DNA from: Avena insularis
Lineage: Eukaryota > Streptophyta > Magnoliopsida > Poales > Poaceae
Assembly: GCA_023614405.1 (NCBI GenBank)
Contig: CM042691.1
Location: 179,090,927 to 179,154,926, forward strand
Length of the DNA stretch: 64,000 nt
Direction: 5' to 3'
A program made the translations under genes and the position numbers. The notes beneath the pieces are model-generated. The model saw only the letters and a list, made by a program, of their open reading frames with translations, ran no database searches and was not told the DNA's origin. Positions within the stretch are counted from its first letter, which is position 1. Each line of letters opens with the position of its first letter. Shown here one piece after another: positions 55,111 through 64,000 of this stretch.

Positions 55111-56690
55111 TTGCCGTGCCGCTTGAACTCCATGATTTTGAAGGAGCAACCAAGCTTGCACAAAGAGATGGAAGAGTTCCAAATGGAATTAGTGAGTGAA
55201 GGATTTTTGGCTAGCATAGAACTTCAACCTACTTTGATCAGCCAGATCAAGGAGGCGCAGAAAGGAAATGCTAGCATCGATGGAATCAAGCGTCGTATCG
55301 GTACAGGCAAAGTACTCGGATTCACCGAAGATGAAGAAGGAGTTATGTGGTACAAAGGACGCCTTTGTGTACCAGCAGATTCTGAGTTGAAAGAAGTGAT
55401 TCTGAAGGAAGCTCATGATACTCTTTATTATATCCACCCCGGAGGAACGAAGATGTATCAAGATTTGAAAGAGAAATTTTGGTGGCATAAGATGAAGAGA
55501 GAAATCAGAAGCTATATCACCAAGTGTGATATATGTCAGAGAGTCAAGGATGGACATCAAAGACCCGTAGGATTGTTGCAACCATTGCAGATTCCGGAAT
55601 GGAAATGGGATTCCATTGGAATGGACTTTATCTCCGGATTGCCTACTTCTAGTAGGGGAAATGACTCTATCTGGGTCATAGTGGACAGATTGTCCAAAGT
55701 CGCCCATTTCTTACCAGTCAAGACCACATATTAGAGTTTGAATCTAGCGGAGTTATACATCTCTAGAATCGTCAGTTTGCACGGAGTCCCCAAGAACATC
55801 GTATCGTATCAAGGAACTCAGTTTACCTCGAGATTCTGGAAGAAAGTCCAAGAAGGTTTAGGAACCCGACTAGATTTCAGCACAGCTTATCACCCTCGGA
55901 CCGACGGACAAACAGAGCGAGTAAATCAAATACTCGAAGATATGTTGAGAGCATGTGTGTTAGAGTATGGATCTAAATGGGAAGACTGTCTGCCATTCGC
56001 AGAATTTTCATACAACAACAGTTATCAAGCTAGTTTGCAAATGACCCCATTAGAATTCATGTATGGAAGGAAGTGTCGCACCCCTTTGAACTGGTCGGAA
56101 GTAGGAGAGAGTCAGATTTTCGGACCTGACATCCTACAAGAAGTAGAAGATAAGGTTCACAAGATTCATGAGCACCTCAAGACAGCCCAGTCAAGACAGA
56201 AGAGTTACGCCGATAAGAGACGTCGAGACCTCGCCTTTAACATCGGAGAGTTCGTGTATCTAAAAGTGTCGCCGTTAAAGGGAATGCAACGTTTCCAACT
56301 GAAGGGAAAGTTAGCTCCCAGATATATCGGCCCCTTCAAGATTCTGAACCATCGAGGAGAAGTGTCTTATCAATTGGAACTACCCAAAGAAATGTCAGCC
56401 GTGCATAATGTGTTCCATATCTCATTACTTCGCAAGTTCCTCGAACTTCGGTAGAAGACTGAAGTGTTCAAGAATATTGATCACCGGACCATAGAGATCA
56501 ATGATGACCTGACTTATCCCGAAGTACCCATCCGTATTTTGGAAGAAGCTTTCAGAACTACCAGAACCCAAAGCATCAAGTTCCTCAAGATACAATGGAG
56601 CAACCACAAAGAAGAAGAAGCTACCTAGGAGCGCGAAGATCACATCAGAACGGAGTTTCCTATCTCTTCAAATCCTAGGTAATCTTTTTT
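55111..56690 (+). pseudogene. E integrase with chromodomain-like tail
   Basis: The zinc-binding part has [13 protein letters not shown] and KCDICQRVK. The core has Asp at 55624-55626 (GMDFISGLP) and Glu at 55915-55917 (QTERVNQ), but the second Asp is Tyr at 55807-55809 (IVSYQGTQF). Stops are TAG at 55732, 56452 and 56626. The C-terminal region has GPFKILNHRGEVSYQLELP and HNVFHISLLRKF. A chromodomain-like segment from 56500 follows, with PEVPIRILEEAFRT and FLKIQWSNHKEEEAT. Such tails direct chromoviruses to particular chromatin. Confidence 0.88.
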
Positions 56691-56724
56691 GTCCTTTTTC
56701 AAATCTCGGGACGAGATTTTGTTT

Positions 56725-56738
56725 AAGGGGGGAAGGTT
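56725..56738 (+). other. E polypurine tract
   Basis: AAGGGGGGAAGGTT directly before the 3' LTR, the primer for plus-strand DNA synthesis. Confidence 0.85.
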
Positions 56739-59700
56739 TGTAACATCCCAAAAATATTAAACTTGGAGCATCAAACTCTAATCATCAAGATTAGGGTTAA
56801 CAAAAACTTTTCCAACTAAAAATATGAAAGCATTCATATGGGTGTGTATTCAAAATTTGGATTCTTTTGAATTGCCATGGTTCTGTGTTTCTTTGCTTGT
56901 AAAATGATTCTTCGGTGAAATAAACATCATCTAAACAATCCCCAAACTTTTCCCAAAGACAAACAACTCAAAATAAACAAATGAAGTGAATGGTCATTTT
57001 TGCCAAATTAACTCTCATGCCTACTTTGGCTATCTCTAGTTTCCAAAACTCAACAGAAAAATTTGTGGATCTTTGCACCCCTTGTTAGTACTCATAATAA
57101 GGTACCAAGGCCCACTTTGTGATCATCCAAAAACATTCAAATGCTAAGTTTAAATGACATTTTAAAATTGAATCTATCTCATATGGGAAGATCCCACTAT
57201 TTCAAAAACCACTCAAACAAGTTCAATTTTCAAAACCCAAGGACCCATAGAATCTCCAGCACATGCCTAGCACGCCCACCAAAAATATTTTCAAAATTCA
57301 AAACTCAAGTTCTTGCGGCCATTTCATCAAACAGCTTGAAGATTCAAATCAAACAAATCACAAACACAATTTTGAGCAGTGATTTGGCCAACCTTGTCCC
57401 CTCTCTATCTCACAGCAAACATCTAGTAGATCATCTAGCTTAGTTAGTAACCTCTAGCATCACTGTGAGCTTGCCATTGCCATCAATGGTGAGCAGGCCG
57501 AGCCTCACCATGCCACCCCATTGTCGCCGGCCAGCTAGCAGCAACCCTAGCCTTTCCAACCTTGTCTGGGAGGTAGCCAGCAACTCACTGCCACCCACTG
57601 TCCCCTCCCCAAGCCAGTGCAAGCCATGGACCACCAGGAACGCCGCGCGCCCAGTGCCACTGCGACATGCCGATCATGGGCCAGAGCGTCGCACCCAGCA
57701 CTCATGCACACGGCGCCCCTCGACCGCAGCCCGTGCCCACCGCTTCTCCATGACCCAAGGAACACGCCAGACATCCCCTTTCGCTGCCCTGTGCCTCACA
57801 GCCACCGCTTGCCGTCGAAGACGCCGCCTCTGCCGTGCAGAGAACCACACGTTCCCGACCAATTGCCACCGTCCCTAAGCGTGCATTCAAGTTCTAGAGC
57901 ATCGCCAGGAGACCGCCCGTCGATCGCCAACCTCAGCCATGCCTCTAGCCGCCCATAGCCGTGTCGCCACCGTCGCCTGCCCATCCCTCTCGGTCTCGCC
58001 GTCGAGCCTATAAAAGGAGGCGACCCCTAGCCGATTGAAGCACACCATCCCATTCCCCTCAGCTCACTGATCATTCCACCCTCTAGCCGGAGCACGAGGA
58101 GCAGCAGCTCGCCGGAATTGTGCCGGAGCAGGCCGCCTCTAGAGAAGAAGGGAGCCGTTGATTTCGACCACCCCTAGAGCTGCCTCGACCGTCCCTAAGC
58201 TCGCCGTCGACCACTCGTTCGTTTGCCCGCCTCGTCGTCGTCGATGGAGCCCTGGTATGCCCCCTATGCACCCCCACTGAGCCGCTAGGGTTCGAGCTCG
58301 GCGGTGACATGTTCATCGTCGACGACGACCCTCAGCCGTTGCTCGCCCTTCTAATCCAATGAAGCACACCGCCCCGTACCGCTTCACGTGTTATGAGCCA
58401 CTGACTTGTGGAACACCCCTGTCAGCTGAGCCCACCGCTGCAGAGTGACAATGGGCCGACCCATTAACCTTTCCCGCGCAGCCCAACCGTTTGAATTTAG
58501 ATTTTTATATTTTCATTCAAACACAGTTCTGTACCTATATTCAAAAATCAACCCAGCTCGATTCAGTGAACCAAATTGCATGAAACAAATTTTGTTAAAA
58601 CGGTACTGAAATGCGTAATCCAATCCTGTTGGATTCAAATCATTTGGGTCTGTAGATCAACCTTGGTAAAAATATCAATTCATAAGCTTTTTAGCATTCA
58701 AACATTTTTCAAAATTCAACCATAATGGCTTATGAGTTGATTCCAACTCTCAAAAATCACATTTGATCATACCTTTCAGAATATATAAAAACATATGGGT
58801 GTACTTACAGAAATAATGTTTAAGTAATAAAAGAATGCCACATAGACATTTCTAGTCACTTTAATTAGTTAAAATAAAAAGGTTAAACCTTATTAAATTG
58901 TGACACCACTTTAAATCACATTCTCATGTACTGAAATATGTGGTGATGACATGTGTCAACATGATCCCATGTTTGAGTTGGAGAATATTAAATCTTAAAG
59001 TAGTTTTTCAATAAGTAGAAATTACTTTTCTAAAAATAAAATAAATAAGACAAAAGATTTAATCTTGTAATGTTAGTGATGATGCTAGATCATCTATAGT
59101 GCACCTTTGTGTTATGATTGAAAATAGTTAAGTATTGTTTGGTGATTGTGTACCTTGTATTTATTTATAGACGCTAGTACCGACCAAGGATACGAGGAGG
59201 AAGGAGGATACTACGAAGAAGAAGCCAAGGAGAACTTCAACCACTGCTCTGCACAAGGCAAGCCTTACTAATCAAGTTGACCTATGCAAGCCAATACTTG
59301 AAACCTTGCAAGCTAACACTTGCAATTATGAAAGTTAGATAACCTATGCAATGCACTAAGCATGCTTGGTTAGACACATTTGATGATACCCAATCCTAGT
59401 TTTACTTGCAAGCTTTATACTTTATTTCTTTATCAAAGCTATATCTTAGAGTTTACTTAAGTGACTTCTAGATTCTAGGAAGATAATTGTAGGTTGCATA
59501 AAGAGCATTAAATTTGGCCTAAGATAGATAATATTGATGTCATCCTAAGGCATGAAATAGAACTCAATTAATCTCCACTTGTTTAGCACCCCTCATTAGT
59601 ACTTACCACCATTTGTAGATGGTAGTGCTAAGCCTAAAACTTGATCAACTTTAGATGGGAATACTTGGTGAAAATGGTTACGAAAACCTTGGAATGATGA

Positions 59701-60787
59701 GTCATTCTACTGAAATGTTTTGACATGTGTTTCCGAACATCAGATGATTTTGGATGATGAAAATGTTGAGGTAGGAGCCTTAGCCCTTTATAAAACTGAT
59801 GGTTGTCTAGATGTGATACCATTCCAATTTTACCGTACAACCACAATACCCGAAAATTGGGTAGGGCTTGACTGGAAACTTATATACCTTAGTATGGGTT
59901 CCCTCACGGCCAAGGTCCGAGCTGAGGCTACCTTGTGAAGATTGTCCACCTGTGCAGTACCCAAGATGACAGTTGGTCATGGTTGGGAGTCCAAACTCAC
60001 AGGAGAGGTGCCTATACTAGGGCGTGTAATTGACAGGTTAGGATTGATTATCCGCATACTCAGTATGGTGACTTCAGGATTGTTCCTGACGGATGTATCG
60101 AATGTTGTGGTGAAAGTGTACCACCTTTGCAGAGTGTCAAACTATTCGAATAGCTGCATCCGCGGTTATGGACAGTTGGAGTGGCCATACTGTTCTGTCG
60201 TCAAATGTTTTCAAAATGACTTGTGAAATGATTTATGACTTAACTTGACTACAACTGGGTTGTGATATGAAAATTCAAGTTCCCACTTAGGTGTTATAAA
60301 ACTTTCAACTAGCTTTCTTTGCTTCTGAACTCAGTAGAGATAAATCTGGCTTTTTGCAAAACAACCCTAGAGCTTAGTATATCCTACTCAAAAACCATTT
60401 CACTTGTTAGTATTAGTTTGCGAGTACTTAAAGAGTACTCATGGCTTTGTCCCTGGCTATTCCCATGGACAGACTATGAAGAGGAGTACCAGGATGATGG
60501 ACCCCAGGAAGGTTATGACAACTAGGATCATCTCCCATCATCAGCATTGCCTGTGACCCCGAAGATGGAGCTTCACCTATGCTACCTTTATTATTACGTA
60601 TTTCCGCTTCTTTAGTTATATTAAGTACTGGATCATGAGATCCTTATTTGTGTAAGAACTTATGTATGGTTTGTAATGGATGATGTACTGTGATATCCAA
60701 ATCTGTTATGTCTCGCAAAAATGGTAATCCTGGGATTGCGATGTATGGCATAACAGGCATCTGGGATTAAAACTCCAGGTGTTGGTA
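56739..60787 (+). repeat. E 3' LTR
   Basis: 4049 bp starting TGTAACATCCC and ending GTGTTGGTA, where the expected final ACA has changed. It aligns with the 5' LTR throughout. TATA is at 58009-58016. Block 1 is at 59170-59271 and block 2 at 60436-60525. Confidence 0.92.
58009..58016 (+). promoter_or_regulatory. TATA box of E 3' LTR
   Basis: TATAAAAG, matching 48117-48124. It could drive read-out transcription into F. Confidence 0.6.
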
Positions 60788-60792
60788 GTACG

Positions 60793-61260
60793 CCATAGGG
60801 GGTCCTAGTGGCGTTGGAAGGATGGGGTGTGAGACGTCAGATGTTCCAGGAGCGGTGAACATAGGTTTACCCAGGTTCAGATCCGACTGTGGTGATCGGA
60901 TCCTACTCCTTCTAGCAACCCAGTAATATATCGGTGTAAGCCGAATGTTACAGCGGATTACAAGAGAGGTTCCCCTATGCGAGTTGATTATGGTTTTATG
61001 ATTGATTGGTTGTGTTATGTGCCCTAAAGGCTCCCATAGAGACCTATCTGGCTACGTTACAGAGTTGGTAACTAGATACGACTTGGACTACAAGTAATAC
61101 TACAGGCCAAAGTTGGTAACTCTTCTGGGTCTTGTCGTAGCCGGAATTGGCTCCTCCTCTTTCTCTGACTAGGCCGCCCGTTAAGCAAAGCTCTAACCCA
61201 TTGGTGGGCCACCCTGGTCAGCGAGTCCTGTGGGTATACCCGGAAAGTATATCCCCAACA
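60793..61260 (-). repeat. F left LTR, main fragment (3' LTR in element orientation)
   Basis: 468 bp ending AAGTATATCCCCAACA, continuing 46861-46874 after E. It contains TTACAGCGGATTACAAGAGAG and other phrases absent from A1 and A2, so it is a distinct family. Confidence 0.8.
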
Positions 61261-61863
61261 GTAGCCCCCAGAAGTCTCCAAGATCCAAAGTCGGATAAAT
61301 CGTCTAGCTTGATGGTTTCTTCGTCTTGAGAATCTTGAAGGGTTCCCGAAAACTTCATTCAGTAATGTAGGATTCCGAGTCAATTGAGTCGGATATGTTT
61401 TGCTTTGACTTTAGTCTTTTCCTTGCTTAGTTTGAAACATAGGCCGGATTTTTTAGCGGCGTGTAGACTGACAACTTTTTAGACCAGGTCATGTCACTGA
61501 CAAGAGTCCTATCAGCACGACCGTTGGTGCGTCCGCTCCTTACGGAACAGAACGCTATTTCAATGCCTACACAAAAATCGACGGGGCGGAAGAGTCATGA
61601 GGAAGCTAACTCCCCCTCTCCTACATGCGTGGTGCTAATCGCTCGTGTTAACGCAGGAATCTTGACACAGAGACAAATAAAAGATGGGTCTCTCAGATTT
61701 ATCTCTCCATAGATTCATTCATTGCCTCCTCGTACTCCTCGAGCACTCCGCACCTGTTCCCATCTGTGCACCGTGAGAAAAATCTCTCTCCCCCACCAGT
61801 CCTTTTCCTCCAAGATCCATCGCGTCTGCCTCGACCTCAGGAGCGGCGGCGGGTTCGTCGGCA
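61261..61863 (+). other. F polypurine-like motif and stretch before the antisense gene
   Basis: GTAGCCCCCA (61261-61270) is the complement of the polypurine tract. Unlike A1 and A2 I see no further copies in the next 600 bp. The rest is non-coding and probably contains the promoter and leader of the antisense gene. Confidence 0.55.
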
Positions 61864-62690
61864 GTGGATGAAAGGAAGATGCGGGGCCTCTGGATCCCTA
61901 GCGCCAAGGACAACGCTAAACTCCAAGTCATGGAGGATGAAGGATTCATCATCGCTGGTGTGTGGCGGAGCACCTCAGGGCATGCCGTTCCCGCCCCACG
62001 CGACGGCGAGAGGGTGTTGTTTGGCACGCACGTTGACGTGGCCTCAGCTTGCCACTGTCGGACTTCCTCGTCGAGGTTCTCAACTACTACGGTGTGCAAC
62101 TTCATAATCTTCCTCCCAACTCTCTGCTCGAGCTTAGTACTCATGCAGCTTTGTGCAAGGGGTTTCTTGGCATTAGGCCAAGTCTCACCCTTTTCCGGTA
62201 CTACTATGGTACTCGGAAGAATTCCATTAGTGCCGGTGTACCTTACATCACTGGCACCCTTAGCTTAGGGCTTAGGAGAAACCGAGTCTACCCTAGGATT
62301 AACGCTAGTGAATCCGTCAAACATTGGGCCGGAACCTTCTTTTATCACAAGGATATTCCGGCTTCTGGAAAGGCGGAAGGTCTTCCGGCGTTCTCCTATG
62401 GTGCCGTTCCCCACCAGAATTCATGGGACGCGGAGGCGCCGGAGCTGTCGGATATCTTGATCCTTGCCAATAGGAGGATTGAGTTTCTGATGAAGCATGA
62501 GGGCCTTCGTGGATCCGACTTTATCCACTGCTAGCTGGAGCGCCGGATTCAACCTCTCCAGCACCATGGAGATCGCCTCATGCACCAGATCACGAGCGAC
62601 AGGAAGCACAAGACGCGGGTCAGCTCGAGCCGGATGCTGGCGAAGAACTATAGGACCCTTATGCAATATTTGATCAAGGAAAGAGTGGAA
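61864..62690 (+). pseudogene. F antisense gene, exon 1: Transposase_28-like domain
   Basis: Coding begins by 61864 (MDERKMRGLWIPS). The upstream sequence is also open in this frame without an ATG, so the true start may be lost. A shift near 62045 leads to the frame 62049-62534, with PLSDFLVEVLNYYGVQLHNL and PNSLLELSTHAALCKGFLGI, the best example of the Transposase_28-like core in the window. A TAG at 62532 replaces a likely Trp, and coding continues to about 62690. Similar in place and domain to the A1 and A2 antisense genes, but divergent. Confidence 0.72.
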
Positions 62691-62839
62691 TGAAAGGTTC
62701 CAGAAGTTTCCATGAAGATGTATACGCCCAACCGTCCCCTGACTCCGGTTAATATTTCAACTCTGCTTTTGCGTTTCGTCGTTCTTTCCTGCTCTTTCTC
62801 CGAATCTATTTTTATTGATGCCTTTTTTACTTTGTTAGC

Positions 62840-64000
62840 TTGACAAACTCTCCGAGTTTGAGTTAGATCCACTAGAGGGCTATCCTTCAGACGATCCGGA
62901 GGCGACGAAGGATGATGCGGTGCAAGAAGTTGCCGCCCTCGCCTCCAAGAAGCGCAAGTCGAAAGAAGTTGTTGTCACTGCTGGTAGCCAAGTGCTGCCA
63001 GTAGTTATAAAGTAAGCACCCTATCTTTTATTTTCAGTACTTTTGTTCCTTTATTTATTTCTAGAGAACACCTGATATTTAGGATTTTCTTGTTCTAGAG
63101 CTAAATCAGCTTTGAAGAGTAAGATCAAGCTGGACAGCAAGCCATCCAAGCAGATGCATCAGCAAAAGCTTGTTATCTCCCTTGCCGTGCCGCCATCAAC
63201 TCCATCTAGTACTCCATCAGCACATGAAGCTTCTGCCTCCCCTGATGATGGCAACGTCTCGAAAGCCCTGGTCACCATTGATGATCAGGCAACTAACAAG
63301 GGTGAACCCGTCAAGGGTAATGATCCCATGGTAATATATACATGAATGATGGATAAAGTGGCCGGCTCCGCTGTCTCTGGCCTGAAGAGGAAAGAGGAGG
63401 AAGAGATCCTCAGACTTGCTCAATCCAGTCTTGAGAAGCAAACCTTAACCCTAGAGGCAGTGAGCCAGGAGGAGGAGGACGTCAAGCTGGTCAGCCTCCT
63501 GGACCAAATTTTGGTCCAGGACGCTAAATTCGAATCTGGCGAACTCCCAACAATGGATCTTCCTTCCCTCACCCTTACCAAGAAGGTGTTTCACAGCACC
63601 AAGCTCGGATTTGAAAAGTTTCATCTGGAACACATTGTAAGTTTCCGATTCTTATTTGCATTTATTATCATATCCTCTAGTCCCAAGCATAAAGCCGGAT
63701 AAACATCGTTGGATCTGAGTTGATGCTTTTAGGTTGCAAAAGAACGATGTAGTGTAGCCCCCAAGGCTCGTGCTGTAATTTTACTTAGTTAAATTTGTAG
63801 CTCGAGTCTTAGTAGCCGTCTGACGGTATTCCGTCTCTAAACTTATAGAAAATTGCATCTTCCAACCAGGAATTGCTCAAGAACATTTGCAATAAACGCA
63901 AAGAAATCAAAGCTTTGCGCCTTGAGAATTCCAAGTTGGAAATTGAGAAAGATGAAGCAGAATATAAACTTTTCCGACTTCCTCTTTGTCAGTTATATTT
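62840..64000 (+). pseudogene. F antisense gene, downstream exons, running off the window
   Basis: GT-AG borders define exons at about 62840-63011 (acidic, then KKRKSKEV), 63099-63330 (basic, then Ser/Pro-rich), about 63346-63636 (KRKEEEEILRLAQSSLEKQT, ending before GTAAG) and 63870 onward (coiled coil, KEIKALRLENSKLEIEKDEA). This order of acidic linker, basic patch and coiled coil repeats that of A2. A GTAGCCCCCAAGG motif lies in the intron at 63754. The last exon is cut by the window edge. Confidence 0.6.

Larger units (their letters stand above)
46875..60787 (+). mobile_element. E: complete but inactivated chromovirus (Tekay-like) with 4-kb LTRs
   Basis: 13.9 kb, flanked by GTACG at 46870-46874 and 60788-60792. 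The LTRs are 3995 and 4049 bp, with about seven differences in the first 200 aligned bases, suggesting a fairly recent insertion. The internal part has an initiator-tRNA-Met primer site, an extra ORF, gag, protease, reverse transcriptase/RNase H, integrase and a chromodomain-like tail, then a polypurine tract. A reversed solo LTR of the same family lies at 4668-8589. Catalytic residues of reverse transcriptase and integrase are altered and about eleven stops are present. Confidence 0.92.
46861..64000 (-). mobile_element. F: third Tat-type Ty3/gypsy element, interrupted by E, right end outside window
   Basis: The left LTR is 46861-46874 plus 60793-61260. In element orientation it starts TGTTGGGGATATACTTTCCG and ends in the palindrome TGTCGACA. 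A GTAGCCCCCA polypurine-like motif follows the LTR at 61261, so the element's coding strand is the - strand, and its antisense gene (61864 onward) is on the + strand as in A1 and A2. Its pol lies beyond the window. The duplication partner of CGTAT (46856-46860) cannot be checked here. Confidence 0.8.

Overview
The window is a piece of a large grass genome, most likely a Triticeae or related Pooideae species (inference from the element families). I see no ordinary host gene. Essentially every base belongs to nested transposable elements, and target-site duplications, reading frames and long terminal repeats (LTRs) let most of the nest be taken apart.

The oldest layer is a CACTA (En/Spm-type) transposon on the + strand, seen at 1000-1657 and 44443-46860. 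A Tat-type Ty3/gypsy element, here called A1 (1658-44442, coding on the - strand), sits inside its open reading frame. Removing A1 and one copy of the 5-bp duplication rejoins that frame. A1 received three insertions: a reversed solo LTR of a 4-kb-LTR chromovirus family (4668-8589, duplication GCCTA); a second Tat-type element, A2 (8720-33848, - strand, duplication ACCAT/ACCGT); and an Athila-type element, D (37960-43518, - strand), which itself holds a truncated Athila-type element, C (35378-37959, + strand). A2 in turn holds B, a non-autonomous Athila-type element (8784-17267, + strand, duplication GGATG), and G, a 3.86-kb solo LTR (24611-28473, duplication CCGAA) that cuts the RNase H region. 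Right of A1 the CACTA was hit at 46861 by a third Tat-type element, F, which runs off the window. E, a 13.9-kb chromovirus (46875-60787, duplication GTACG), inserted 14 bp inside F's LTR. A partial copia-like LTR occupies 1-999.

The Tat-type elements A1, A2 and F all carry, besides gag-pol, a second gene on the opposite strand between pol and the 3' LTR. It encodes a Transposase_28-like ('putative gypsy type transposon') domain followed by coiled-coil segments, and it has several GT-AG introns. In A1 and A2 the gag frame appears to start inside the LTR and to read through the primer-binding site. E has the chromovirus order gag, protease, reverse transcriptase/RNase H, integrase and a chromodomain-like tail, plus an extra acidic coiled-coil frame before gag. 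B has gag and protease and a spliced ORF in the env position, but no reverse transcriptase or integrase. D has an unrecognised protein with hydrophobic segments in the gag position.

Nearly all reading frames are broken. The best preserved are the A2 reverse transcriptase and integrase (catalytic residues present) and the last exon of the A1 antisense gene. The features most worth a second look are the intron-bearing antisense gene, the gag start inside the LTR, two small peptide frames conserved inside the 4-kb LTRs, the arrays of polypurine-tract-like motifs in A1 and A2, and the D protein.
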